Assembly (NCBI GenBank): GCA_036936605.1
Contig: JAUPFV010000002.1
Coordinates: forward strand, 246,347,305-246,411,304
Reading direction: 5' to 3'
DNA: 64,000 bases
DNA from: Limnanthes douglasii subsp. nivea
Lineage: Eukaryota > Streptophyta > Magnoliopsida > Brassicales > Limnanthaceae
Shown: one piece after another, positions 11,566-23,867 of the stretch
Layout: every line of letters starts with the position of its first letter
How positions within the stretch are numbered: position 1 is the stretch's first letter
Notes under the pieces: generated by a model
Seen by the model: only the letters and a program-made list of their open reading frames with translations
Databases searched by the model: none
What the model was told of the DNA's origin: nothing
Translations under genes and position numbers: made by a program

Positions 11566-12415
11566 TATTTTTAATAAATTTTATAATATAAATAGATAAA
11601 AATTTGGAAACAATTTGATGAAAACCGTTACTTTTGTTAAAACTCGAATTAAACTATTATATTTTAAATTATAAAAAACAATAAATTGTCTTAATATAAT
11701 TTTTTTAATCTCTAAACTATAGTAAGTCAAGTTTTGTTAATTTTTGAATTTAAAATTATAATGCTAAACTATTTTATTGCGTTGACACCCATATCCATTA
11801 TACCTAATTCAACCAAAAGTATAGGATTAATTTTGAAGTTACTATAAACACAACTATAAAAAAACATAAAACCATTCATACTTTTAAAAAGCTAACTATT
11901 TACCGTTACGATTTTATATTAAAAGGTAACTATTTACAGTTAATAAAATATAAAATCATTGAAATTAATAATAATAAAACATAAATTCATTCATCCGATA
12001 ATAAAACATTTTGAAAAACTTAACTATTTATAGTTACGGTTTCGTACAAAAAGTTAACTATTTAGAGTTACGGTTTTATATAAAATATTATTATATTTTA
12101 ATATATTTTTAAAAGTAATATATAATATATGAATTTTATTATTTATTTTTAATAATAACGTAAACCAGCCATTCTATTTTTATCCTAAAATATATTAATA
12201 TTTTAAGTAATAAAATTAATGTAGGAAACAAAACAAATTGGAATCCGAATAAATCCACAATGACGTACCACGACCAATCTACTAAGGAAAAATAATCAAA
12301 ACCATATTTTCGGATATCATAGCATAAATAATGATTAATGAGTAAGAAGAATTTAAATGGTTTTCTTATTTGCTGATGATTTTATACCTAACAAAAAAAT
12401 GAAACTAGTATAACT
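11566..12415 (+). promoter_or_regulatory. Distal upstream region of copy 1
   Basis: AT-rich upstream DNA with a short minisatellite at about 11890-12085, in which AACTATTTA.(A/C)GTTACG(G)TTTT recurs four times with variation. A TGACGT box lies at 12261-12266 and CCAAT at 12274-12278. The 12043-12280 segment holding both boxes is absent upstream of copies 2 and 5. Their regulatory role is inferred from motif shape only. Confidence 0.45.
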
Positions 12416-12448
12416 TTGACTTGTTACATAAACACTAGCATATATATG
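12416..12448 (+). promoter_or_regulatory. Core promoter of copy 1: W-box and TATA
   Basis: TTGACT at 12416-12421 fits the WRKY W-box. TATATATG at 12441-12448 sits 76 bp before the ATG, leaving room for a leader of about 45 nt. Copies 2, 3 and 5 have TATAAATG instead. The block is conserved in all five complete copies. Confidence 0.6.
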
Positions 12449-12516
12449 TAAGACAAAGTTCATATCCTCCTCCGCATACATTTTTAATCAACCAAACAAC
12501 GTATTACCATACAATA

Positions 12517-13296
12517 ATGGTTAAACTCAGCATTGTTTTATGTGTTCCTTTGATATTGTTAGTGATTTCAGATTATGGAACTGGAAGTGTTGAGGCAAGC
12601 GGAACGAAGAAAAACCACGGGTCGATGCAAAAAGCTGAAGAAATATTGTTCCAATCAAATATGAGATTGCATGCACATATGATTTCTAATTCCAAACTTT
12701 TGGTTCCATCGGGACCAAATCCAAGTCATCCTACTCCACCAGATATGATTTCCAATTCCAAACGCTTGGTTCCATCCGGACCAAATCCAAGTCATCCTAC
12801 ATTGCCGTATATGATTTCCAATTCCAAACGCTTGGTTCCATCCGGACCAAATCCAAGTCATCCTACACTGCCTCATATGGTTTCCAATTCCAAACGCTTG
12901 GTTCCATCGGGACCAAATCCAAGTCATCCTACTCCACCAGATATGATTTCCAATTCCAAACGCTTGGTTCCATCCGGACCAAATCCAAGTCATCCTACAT
13001 TGCCGTATATGATTTCCAATTCCAAACGCTTGGTTCCATCCGGACCAAATCCAAGTCATCCTACACTGCCTCATATGGTTTCCAATTCCAAACGCTTGGT
13101 TCCATCCGGACCAAATCCAAGTCATCCTACACTGCCGGATATGATTTCCAATTCCAAACATTTGGTTCCATCCGGACCAAATCCGAGTCATCCTACACTG
13201 GCCGATATGACTTCCAATTCTAAACGCTTGGTTCCATCTGGACCAAACCCAAGTCATCCTACACTACCAAGTATGATTTCTAATTCCAAGCGATAG
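12517..13296 (+). CDS. CLE-like multi-peptide precursor, nine repeats (copy 1)
   Basis: Predicted secreted precursor of 259 aa, intronless. Residues 1-27 are a signal peptide (MVK, hydrophobic core LSIVLCVPLILLVIS, likely cleavage after VEA). Residues 28-54 are a charged linker. Residues 55-252 are nine 22-residue repeats of the form MISNSKRLVPSGPNPSHPTLP plus one variable residue, and MISNSKR ends the protein. RLVPSGPNPSHP matches 10 of 12 positions of Arabidopsis CLE9/CLE10 (S for L at 10, P for N at 12), with prolines at 4 and 7 that are hydroxylated in known CLE peptides. CLE peptides act outside the cell on LRR receptor kinases; that role here is inferred. Most CLE precursors carry one C-terminal motif. 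Repeat 1 has KL and repeat 8 KH in place of KR. Repeats 1-3 and 4-6 are a fresh 198-bp duplication. The ATG follows the conserved TATA by 76 bp. The SNS could alternatively suggest a SCOOP-like (SxS) peptide, but the CLE match is longer. Confidence 0.85.
   Translation: MVKLSIVLCVPLILLVISDYGTGSVEASGTKKNHGSMQKAEEILFQSNMRLHAHMISNSKLLVPSGPNPSHPTPPDMISNSKRLVPSGPNPSHPTLPYMISNSKRLVPSGPNPSHPTLPHMVSNSKRLVPSGPNPSHPTPPDMISNSKRLVPSGPNPSHPTLPYMISNSKRLVPSGPNPSHPTLPHMVSNSKRLVPSGPNPSHPTLPDMISNSKHLVPSGPNPSHPTLADMTSNSKRLVPSGPNPSHPTLPSMISNSKR
12679..13272 (+). repeat. Nine 66-bp in-frame peptide repeats
   Basis: Within the array, 12703-12900 and 12901-13098 are identical by my reading. Both include the TCGGGA codon pair and CCTACTCCACCAGAT, which other repeats lack, so three repeats were duplicated as one block. 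The six-repeat copies lack this block. Confidence 0.9.
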
Positions 13297-13832
13297 GTTC
13301 CATCTGGACTAGAACATCATGCGCCAAGTCATCATGGTAATCAAAGCGTGTTAAATAAATGTATTTTTATAATGATATTTATACATTCAAATTTTATGTT
13401 ATTTTATTTCCATCTCGTTAATTTTATCTTTTCCAAATTATTATAAATCTTCAATTACCATATGCAAATATCATCACCTCTAGTAAAAAAAGATGATTTA
13501 CCGATAAATCCACGACCATTTATCTTATTACTATCTAATTGGTTTATTTTCATCCTGTAATGGTACAATCTCTCAACTTACATTATGGTCCATTGATTTA
13601 AAGACTTCCCCCAAGAAAAGCATGTGTCGCCAACTCTTTCTCTAGTTCCTTCTTCATCATTCTCCAACATACATATTTAATTTGTTATCTTTAGCTTTAT
13701 ATACGTCAATTTTCAAAATATTATTCAATATTATCGAAAACCTTAGAGTTTTGTGAATTAGAAACAACCCATACATAGGTAAAAAATATCATTCAGATAG
13801 ACTTTGAACAACTGAAAATTTAAAATAAATCT
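13297..13832. other. 3' flank of copy 1
   Basis: Equivalent to 46-596. The decayed post-stop repeat reads VPSGLEHHAPSHH here. No further gene is visible. Confidence 0.6.
13354..13359 (+). terminator. Poly(A) signal of copy 1
   Basis: AATAAA, 58 nt after the stop codon. Confidence 0.5.
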
Positions 13833-15683
13833 ATGTGATTTATAACAACAAAATATATGTTTTAGATAGTGTTTGCAATTCAAAAGTTTAAATAACCAAA
13901 ACATTTATATGTTTTGTTATAAAGAAGTTATAGAATGGTCAATAACAATGGAAAATCAAATATTTACCAACTTTGAGGGTGTGGAATTTTATTTATTTAT
14001 TTTAAATTGCAAGAGGTTGTAATGGATTGAAACACTTTGAAGGTGTAATGAATTGAGCTTATTTTTTTTTCTATATTTTATTTCAAATTTAAGTACACTT
14101 TTTTAAATTGGTAAAAGGCTTAACAGATTGAAACATTTTTTGTTTTTCTTTTTGTTATTACATACATTTTATAACTTCTATATGATCTAATTTTTACAAA
14201 TTTATTTTTTTCTTAAACTCCTAGGTGCGAGTGCGAGTATAATTTTATGGAAAAAAAAAGGAAAAACGAAAACTTGAACAGATCTAAAAAGATTCAAAAA
14301 ACTTGGAGTCTTTATATCAAATAAGAACTAATAATGATGAATGTTACTTATTGAAATAGATTCCAAACCCTAATAATGCTTCCATATAAATATTTTTAGC
14401 TGAACACGGGTAATAAAAAAATGACATTATCCTTTTAGAATATATGTCTCCATTTAGCCAACTAATCACCAACTTTATTTGTCTATCTATAAACATGTTT
14501 AAATTAAATCCAAGAAGTAACGTCACTAATATCTAATAATTAATTCTTTTGAATCTATAACATGGACTAATATTTCACAACATTGATCGCCACTTTGAAA
14601 TCATGCTCAATAATATCGACAACCAAAGACATAGAGTAACCAACTCGCAATAAAAAATTATAGCACGATATTCTGCCATAAATCATTTTCATTTCCTTTA
14701 AAATAAGTAAAGCAAACAACTATATCCTCATTCAAATCACGTATATTTCATCCAATAACAACTATGTGATTTATAATACCGAAATATATGTTTTAAATAA
14801 TGTTTGCAATTCAAAAGTTTAATTAACCAAAACATTTATATGTTTTTTTATTTTGTTGTTAAAGCGGTAAACGAATGATTAATAACAATTGAAATTCACA
14901 TATTTAGGAATTTTGAGGGTGTTGGAATATTTTTATTTTATTTCAAATTGGAAGAGGGTTTAATAGATTGAAACACTTTGCGGGTGTAATGGATTGAGCT
15001 TATTTTTTGTTATTATATATATTATTTTAAATTAAAGTGCATTTTTTTAATTAGAAAAGGGTGTAATTGATTGATACAGTTTTATTTTCGCTTTTTGTTA
15101 TTACGTACATTTTATAAGTTCTATATAAACTAATTTTAATTTTTTTTTATAAAACTCATCGGTGCGAGTGCAGCTATAATTTTATTAATAAGAAAGGACA
15201 AAACGAAAACTTGAACAGATCTGAAAAGATTCAAAAAATTTGGAGTCTTTATATCAAATAAAACTCATAATAATGAATGTCACTTATTAAAAAATCTTCC
15301 AAAACCTAATAATATTTCCATGTAAAGTTTTTAGCTCAACACTAGTAATAAAAAATGACATTATCCTCTTATAATTTATGTCTCCATTTAGCCAACCACT
15401 CACCATCTTTATTTGTCTCTCTATATACATGTTTATATTTAATCCAAGATCTAAGATCACTAATATCCAATTGTTAATTCTTATGAAATAAAAACTTGGA
15501 ATAAAATTTCACAACATTAATCGCCACATTAAAATCCTCATCAATATTATCAACAACCAAAGTAACCAACTTGCAATAACAAATGTTAGCACAATATTTT
15601 ATCCATAAATCATTTTCCTTTCATTTAAATTAAGTAATACAAACAACTATATCCTCATTCGCATAACGTATACTTCATCCAAC
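13833..15683. repeat. Modules a and b (unit 2)
   Basis: Module a at 13833-14763 and module b at 14764-15683, same order and orientation as in the first spacer. No gene supported; the minus frame 14344-14526 merely repeats the one in module a of the first spacer. Confidence 0.7.
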
Positions 15684-15827
15684 GGTACATTCGTCCTTGC
15701 GACATGAACCATCAAACTAAGTTTCAAATGACTTTTAAGAGTTTAAATCCACCACATCTATTTACCTAATTATGACCAAAATACAATTAAAATGAAATTT
15801 AAGACAGTTAATCACCTTCATATTGTA

Positions 15828-16076
15828 TTAGGAATACAAAAAGTCATCACGTAAACAAATATGGTCCAAAATCTCATGTTGAGAGCTTTTGTAGCATACA
15901 CATTTTGATGCAAGTTGAATTCTAATAAAATTAATTTGATCATTTTTTGCTAGTTCGCAATAGCCAACCTTTTAAACCGAAAAGCAAAATTTATGAGGAA
16001 CTATAAGTGTCTATATTATATCATAATAATAAATCATATATTAATAAAAATATCCTAATAATTTATGCATTTTCAA
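15828..16076 (-). pseudogene. zf-RVT fossil (unit 2), with in-frame stop
   Basis: Same LINE-derived fragment as at 2591-2839. A substitution has turned the Trp of the DTIWT segment into TAG, so the frame is closed near its start, which supports the view that the fragment is under no constraint. Confidence 0.5.
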
Positions 16077-17682
16077 TCTATTGTTTTTGTCATTTCAATA
16101 ATTTAACCTAATAATAAATCATATGTTTATAACTAAAAATAATAGTCTTTTCCATCTATTTTATTTATCATTTCAATGATTTGTCTTAATAATAAACCAT
16201 ATATTTGTGATCAGAGATAATAAATAGAGAGTAAATATTAATTTTACATATTTCAATTTACTAAAAGACTCGTAATCATTATAAAATTACAAAACATACA
16301 AATAATTTCGAATATGTTTCATCATTTATTAAAACTAGGTTTACTTAATAACATGAAATTCAAAGGTTTGATTAACTAAAACATGTGTATACGTTTTATT
16401 TTTGTTGTTAGATTGTTAGTTTGTTGTTAGATTGTTAGTTACGTATTTAGGAGAGGTAACAAACCATTGATATTTCAAATATATTATTTATTTCCTCGAA
16501 TTGTATATGGATTGAAACATTTTTTGTTTTTGTTATAATTGATCCAAATTTGTACAAATTAGATATGAATTATTTTAGAAAAAAATCCTATTTGAGTTTA
16601 AAACTTTTGTTTAATAAAAAAATTAACAATTTCAAATGTATTACAAATATTTACAGTTTTATTTTAATTATTTTGCAATTTTCAAAAACTTAATATAAGG
16701 TATTAATACAAGTTTAGTTGTTGATTGAATTTATTTTATTAATAATTAATGAAAGATTGAAAAAAAAACATTATCAATTTTAGCTAAAATATATCCATTC
16801 TATTTTTAATATATGTATTCGGTTTGGATAAAAATCGTTATAAAATTAAAAAATAACATACATAGTAAAAACATACATGATTAATTTGTTACCTGTGTAT
16901 TAAAATATTATTTAGATTTGCTAAGACCTATTCTCGACCAACTCATTAACTAAAAACGTTCTATCATCGATAGCAAATTACAAGATCAAGGTAAAACAAT
17001 ACTCTATATATATTTAAATTATTTTATAATTTAATTAAGTTATTTTTATCAAATATAGCATGTACTTATGGTGGGTTATCAAAATTTTATAGCTTTTTAA
17101 AGTAAAACTGCTCTAATTCGTCACGTATAGAAATCGATATTATTCACTGTTATTTATTATGTGACACAAGTGATAGTTGTCCGAAATATAGTTATACTAA
17201 AAATTTATTTTTTTCTTGTACTTGTTATACTTTATGTCACATGAAGTTCAGAGCACACATAATTCTTATGTACAAAATATGTTTAAAGAACCACAACACA
17301 TATAACAAAAATAAAAAAAATAACTAAAAAATCGATGGTGTCGATGTCATGAATAGAAACCATATGGTTATATGTATCCATCCAACAAGATAAGGTGACA
17401 GTTAAATTTAAGAACAATTAAAATATTTGTATTATTTTTTAGACTTTTACCATGAGTTATTAGATTATTATAGTTAAATACTTGTGAGATTTAATATGTA
17501 AAAAAACTTTATCAAGAATAAAATTATCATTTATTTATCTTTAATTCATTTAAAACTGCATTTAAACTCTATTATATATCGGTATTTTATTTATTTTCTC
17601 TAACTTGTTTGCATATCATTTATGGTTTGAGACCAAACCAAATCATTATATTGTTTTAAATTTATTCATATTTCTTCTCTAT
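16007..17682. repeat. Block R1 without MULE (unit 2)
   Basis: Uninterrupted R1. It provides the empty site for the MULE-like insertion (single TTAAAATAT near 17418). It also carries a 19-bp direct duplication of TTTGTTGTTAGATTGTTAG near 16400-16440, shared with the last unit and absent from the first. Confidence 0.75.
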
Positions 17683-17998
17683 TAATGTCGCATAATATTT
17701 TTTAACTTCTAAGTTCAATTAATTTGCAATGTCAATGTTTATTTGTAATATTTATCAATATATATTTATTATTAAAGATGATAGTCTTATGCTTAGATGT
17801 TAATTTTTATTGTTTGAATTTACTATAAAACAAGTTATTTTATATTTTTTGTTATTTAAATTTTAGATATGTTTGTTTTAATATTTAAAAATTATCAAAT
17901 TACATATACTAATACAAATAATTTAGAACATTATTTAATGATTTTGTAAGATATTACATGATTTTTAAAAATCTATAGCATTTATAATAAAAAAAATA
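17683..17998. other. AT-rich spacer
   Basis: Equivalent to 5406-5712. Nothing recognised. Confidence 0.5.
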
Positions 17999-18399
17999 TA
18001 TGTTTGAAATAATGGTTTGCAATTTAAAAGTTTAATTAACCAAAACATTTATATTATTTTTCTTTTGTTGTTAAAGGGGTTTTTGAATGGTCAATAACAA
18101 TGAAATTCACATATTTAGGAATTTTGAGGGTGTTGAATATTTTTATTTTATTTCAAATTGGAAGATGGTTTAATAGATTGAAAAACTTGGAGGGTGTAAT
18201 AGACCGAGCTTATTTTTTTATGTATTTTATTTCAAATATAAGTACTTTTTTTTTAATTGGAAAAGGGTGTAACAGATTGAAAAATGTTTATTTTTGGTTT
18301 TTGTTATTACATACATTTATAATTTCTATATGAACTATTTGTTACAAATTTATATTTTTATAAACCTCCTTGGTGGGAGTGCGAGTATAATTTTATTAG
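17999..18399. repeat. Partial module c (unit 2)
   Basis: Truncated third module copy. The 77-codon open frame 18100-18333 within it translates module sequence and is not supported as a gene. Confidence 0.65.
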
Positions 18400-18563
18400 T
18401 TTTTCTTATTACGTACAAATTTATTTATTTTTCATTTTAAATGTATAGTTTATTTTTTAAATCGTTATAAAATTAAATTCATAGTTTGTGAGGTACGATT
18501 TTTCGTTTTTAATTAATTTTGATATTAACCACTTAATCTAAATTAATTATATAATAGAAACTA

Positions 18564-18567
<4 letters not shown>

Positions 18568-18615
<48 letters not shown>
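18568..18615. repeat. (AT)n microsatellite, 48 bp
   Basis: Twenty-four AT units, the longest in the window. The otherwise near-identical duplicate at 48008-48041 has seventeen. Confidence 0.9.
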
Positions 18616-18619
<4 letters not shown>

Positions 18620-18652
18620 TATCAAATAATCAATTTATTAATTGCGATATTA

Positions 18653-20505
18653 AAAGTTTTAATTTAAATATTTAATAAACTATTCAAAATATAACAATAG
18701 ATTATTATTTCTTAATAGTTTTTAGTATTTTATCTATAAATATATTAAATATCGATTTGTCCAACGATTAGTTTCAAATTAGTGGTGGAGCAAATAAGAT
18801 TTCCGATTTGCCCAATAGGATATCCGATATTCTAAAAGGGTATCTCATTCACCATTAATATTTTTTTAAACAAAATTTGATTATTTTATCTATAAAAACC
18901 TCACCTACTTACTTAATCTTAGCTAATCTCTCAAATAATATCTCACACAAATATCTAGTTCCTAAATCTTTCAAATCAAAAATTTATTTTTACGTAATAT
19001 CTAGTTCCAAAATCTTTTACACAAATATCTAGTTATTCAAACATTATGCTTCTATAAGTATAAATTTAATTGAATTTTTTTAAAACAATTAGAGATATGC
19101 TTGATAAATCTAATAAATTTTTGAAAATATATAATATTTGAAAATATCTAAAACTATCTACTAACAATTTTAAAATATATTGTAGATATCTAGTTACATG
19201 ATTTGAACTTTTAATTTAATTATATAATAAACTATTTAAAATATAAAAATGGTTTTTTTTTTGAGTTTTCGGTTATTTTATCTATAAATACCTTAGCTAC
19301 AAACCTAATTTTTGCTCATCTCTCAAACCATATCTCAAACAAATATCTAGTTCTTAAATCTCTCAGATCACAAATATATTTTTACATAATATGTAGTTCA
19401 CAAATCTCTTCCAAGAATATCTAGTTATTCAAGTAAAAATATAATTTAATTAAATTTTTTAGAACAACTAAAGATCGATATCTCTTGAGAAATCTAATAA
19501 AATTTTGAAAATATATAGTATTTGAAACTATCTAAATATCTTCTAATATTTTAAATATATATTAAAAATATCTTGTACAGAACTTTTAATTTAAATATAT
19601 AATAAACTATTTAAAATACAAAACCTAATTAATATATTAAATATCGATTGGCCCAAAGTTTAGTTTCGAATTAGCTGTAGAGCAAATAAGATATCCGATT
19701 TTTTGCCAAATAGGATATCGATTTTGCCAAATAGGATATCTAAATTGACAAAAAGGATATAATATTTGTCATTAATATTTTTTTTAAACCTTCCTATTAT
19801 TTTATCTATAAATACCTCACCTACTAACTTACTCTTGTCTAATCTATCAAGTAATATCTCACACAAATATCTAGTTACTAAATCTCTCAATTCACAAATC
19901 TATTTCTACCTAATATCTAGTTACCAAATATTTTAAACAAATATATAGTTATTTAAATGTTTCTATATATATTAATTTAATTGAAATTTTTTAAAACAAA
20001 TGAAGATATTAATTGAGAAATCCAATAAAATTTTGAAAATATATAATATTTCAAAATATCTAAAAATCTTCAACCGATTTAAAAATATATTCTAAATATA
20101 TAGTTACAAGATTTGAACTTTTAAGTTAAATATATAAAATAAACTATTTAAAATATAAAAATTGGCTAAATTTTGTTTTCTTAATTTTTTGGATAATTTT
20201 ATCTATAAATATTTTAAATATCGATTTTCTCAACGCTTGGTTTTGAATTAGCCGTTGGGAAAATAAGATATCTGATTTTGTCAAATAGGATACCTGATTT
20301 GCCAAAAAAGGATATCCAATTTAGCAATACATTTTTTTATGAAATTTTTCCGATATTTTATTTATAAATACCCTACCTATTAACCTAATCTTCACTCATC
20401 TCTCAAATCATATCACACACACAAATATCTAGTTTCTAAATTTTTCAAAATTATTCAATATATCTAATACACTATTTAAAATAAAAATTTAAAATATACA
20501 AGTCG
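18653..20505. repeat. ~550-bp promoter-like tandem repeat (unit 2)
   Basis: Same four monomers. The minus frame 19660-19890 arises because the GGATATC-box region happens to be open in reverse; it encodes a tandem DILFGK sequence and is not called. Confidence 0.65.
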
Positions 20506-20887
20506 GATTAGGCCTAGTTTCAAATTAGCCGCTTCTAGTTTAGGATATATTGATCATTTTGGGTCAAATTGTATGTACTCAAAAGCCTAATCAATTGGCT
20601 GATTTTTTTTTTCAATTCAATTACCGTCCATTAGGACAGCCGCCATTCGTATTTATATCGGCTAACGAAATACTCGGATTTATTTCATGTCACCTAATGA
20701 AATATCGTGTTCTTTGTAACTTTTATAGTTGTAATGTATTTATATTTCAAATATCTTTTAAAATTACTAGTATTGTTATTATTTTTATTACAATGAAATA
20801 ATTATTAAGATATCCCGCTTGTTATTATTAATTTTAAATATTTATATATTTTAATAAACATATTTGTAAAATAAATATAAAAAAAAT
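20506..20887. other. Unassigned spacer with an 83-codon open frame
   Basis: The frame 20550-20801 (+) includes KPNQLADFFFQFNYRPLG and is also open at 49976-50227. I recognise no domain, and the first and last units do not keep it intact. Treated as a remnant. Confidence 0.3.
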
Positions 20888-21300
20888 TAATTTGAACAAA
20901 TATTTGTCTAAAAACAATTTTTTTTTGACAAAATTAGTTATCACAAAAACTTTTTAGATTATTGCGACAAAAATATTGTCTCAATATTATCTATTTATAA
21001 AACATTCCTACTGCGATGAAGGTTTTTTTCTCAATAGTTAGTTCAGTTGCAACAAAACACTTTTTACGGCAAACGTCTTTTTGTCGTTGTATACTATTTG
21101 TTACGAAAAAAATATAATTGTCGCTTTAAATAGATTTTGTGGCGTCAAAGTTAAAATTTTGTCACATAAAACCTACTGCGAGGGTGCTGTTGCAGCGAAA
21201 TTCTTGCGACAAAATAATTATCACAACAATTTTGTTGAGAGAAAACATTAGTTTTTAAGACAAAAAATATTTGTCACTAAAACTACTTATTGTAGTAGTG
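20888..21300. mobile_element. CACTA end (unit 2)
   Basis: Same truncated CACTA terminus, border at 21300, immediately followed by the Gypsy fragment. Confidence 0.6.
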
Positions 21301-22078
21301 GGATCATCTAGTAAAGTACCTAAAAGTGTTAAAATGCATGTCTTTAAGCTTCGAAAAATAACCTACGAACATGATCGAAGAGAGGAAAATTTTGTGGCAG
21401 ATTCTTTTGCCACAAGTACATATTCTGAGTAACATCCGTGAATTATTACGGTTGACAATCCGTCAACTGATAAAAATTCAGAGCAGATAGTTGGGATTAT
21501 TGATAAAGACTTTCAAGTAACTACTTGTGAAAATGAAGATTGAATGCCAGACATAATCAAATCTTTACAGAGTGATGAGTTACCAATTGACAAGTCATTA
21601 TCTAAAAAGTGTGTTTCGAATCTCATGGCTATATTATGTTGGGGGGTTGTCTTGTATAAGAAATCATTTAGTAGACCTTTGCTCCGATGTCTAGGTAAAA
21701 CTAAATCGCAGATGATATTATTAGAGCTTCATGATAGACGGATTTGCACATTGTGGGTATAAATCATTAATTAGAAGAGTATTTCTAGCAGGGTATTATT
21801 GGCCCACGATATCGTCTGACGCAAAAGAGTTGGATAAAAAGTGTGATACATGTTAATGATTTGCTAATATAATTCATAACCCTCAAAAGCATATTAGAGG
21901 CATTGTCATTTGAATTAGGGGTATTGACCTTGTGGGTCCTCTTCCAATGGCTTACGGGGGGATAGACAAAAATCGTGGCAATGGATTATTTTTCTGTATG
22001 GGTGGAGGACAAAGGCCAAGGATGTAATCAGATTTATTTGGGACATGTCGATGAAAACAACGCCATTTGGAACTAAAG
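21301..22078 (+). pseudogene. Ty3/Gypsy RNase H-integrase fragment (unit 2)
   Basis: Same broken pol fragment; the least damaged part is 21544-21762. It keeps the family-typical Ser in LYKKSFS where the first unit has Leu, so the units diverged by point mutation after the insertion. Confidence 0.75.
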
Positions 22079-23867
22079 TGTCCGTATTGTATCCTAATAA
22101 TAAATCATATGTTCATATTTATCTTAATAATTTATGCATTCTCAATCTATTTTTTTTTTCATTTCAATAATTTAACCTAATAATAAATCATATGTTTTAT
22201 AACTAAAAATAATAGTATTTTTCATCTATTTTATTTATCATTTCAATGATTTTTCTTAATAATAAACCATATATTTGTGATCATAGATAATAAATAGAGA
22301 GTCAATATTAATTGTATTTACTATAAGACTCTAATCATTATAAAATTACAAAACGATACAGATAATATCGAATATTGTTTTATGATTTATTAGCACTAAG
22401 CTAAGTTAATAACATGAAATTCAAAGGTTTGATTAAATAAAAATAAGAGTATTTTTCATCATATGTTCTAAAATTACAAAACCATACAAATAATTTACAA
22501 TGTTGTTTCGCCATTTATTAAAACTATGTTAACTTAATAACATGAAATTCAGCCGTTTGATCAACTAAAGCATTTATATATGTCTTTTCCTTTTGTTATT
22601 AGGGTTTTTCTTTTAAAGTTACATATTTAGGAGAGGTAACAAACCATTGATATTTCAAATTTATTATTTATTTTCTTGAATTGTGTATGCGATTGAAACA
22701 TTTTTTGTTTTTGTAATAATCGATCCAAATTTGTACAAATTAAATATGAATTATTTTAGAAAAAAATCCACTTTAAGTATAAAACTTTTTTTTAATAAAA
22801 AAATTTAACAATTTTAAATCTATTACAGATATTTACATTTTTATTTTAATTAATTTGCAATTTTAAAAAAATTAATATAAGGAATTAATACAAGTTTAGT
22901 TGTTGATTGAAATTATTTAATTAATAATTAATGAAATATTGAAAAAATTAGTATCAATTTTAGCTAAAATATATAACAATTCTATTTGTAATATCTGTAT
23001 TCGGTTTGGATTTTATTTTTAAAAATTAAAATAGTTTTAAAAATTAAAAAATAATAAACATAGTAAAAAGCATACATAATTAATTTGGTATCTATGTATT
23101 AAGATATTATTTAGATCTGTTAAGACCTATTCTCCACCAACTCATTAACTAAAAACGTTGATCATCGATAGCAAATTACAAGATCAAGGTAAAACAATAC
23201 TTTATATATTTTTCAATTATTTTATGATTTAATTGAAGTTATTTTTATCAAATATATATAGCCTTCACTTATCGTGGGTTATCAAAAGTTTATAGCTTTT
23301 TAAAATAAAACTGTTGTAATTCGTTATGTATGAAAATCGATATTATTCACTGTTATTTATTATGTGCCACAAGTGATAGTTGTCAGAAATATAGTTATAC
23401 TTAAAACTTTTTTTTTCTTGTACTTGTTATACTTTATGTCACATGAAGCTTACGAGCACACATATTTTTTATGTTCAAAATATTTACAAAAAACCACAAT
23501 ACATATAACAAAAATAGAAAAATAACTAAAACGTCGATGTCATGAATAGAAACCGTATGGTTATATGTATCCATCCAACAAGATAAGGTGACAATTAAAT
23601 TTACGAGCAATGATAATATTGGTCTTATTTTTTAGACTTTTACCATCAGTTATTAGATTATCAAATCGGTTCAATATTTAAGAGATTTAATATGTAAAAA
23701 AACTTTATCACAAATAAAATTATCATTCGTTTATCTTTAATGCATTTAAACTCTATTTTTATTGGTATTTTACTTATTTTCTCTAACTTGTTTGCATATC
23801 ATTTATGGTTTGGTACAAAATCAAATCATTATATTATTTTTAATTTATTCATATTTCTGCTCCGTTC
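22079..23867. repeat. Block R2 (unit 2)
   Basis: Same as 9779-11565, with scattered differences. No gene. Confidence 0.75.

Noticed and set aside
12655..13257. Antisense open frame of 200 codons across the peptide repeats, and its 107-codon equivalents at 24802, 29142 and 54227 and the copy at 42094
   Set aside because: The 66-bp repeat is a multiple of three, so one stop-free reverse frame stays open throughout. The translation is a Trp-rich mirror of the repeat with no signal or domain.
12679..13272. CRISPR-like repeat array
   Set aside because: The 66-bp repeats are contiguous, in frame and protein-coding, with no unique spacers, in a plant genome.
12517..13296. SCOOP, PIP or CEP identity for the peptide
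   Set aside because: The SNS could pass for a SCOOP SxS motif and GPNP for a PIP-like core, but neither extends further, while the CLE match covers 10 of 12 positions. Kept only as an alternative.
19660..19890. 76-codon minus-strand frame with DILFGK repeats (also 49086-49316)
   Set aside because: It is the reverse reading of the GGATATC-box region of the 550-bp tandem repeat and is broken in other units.
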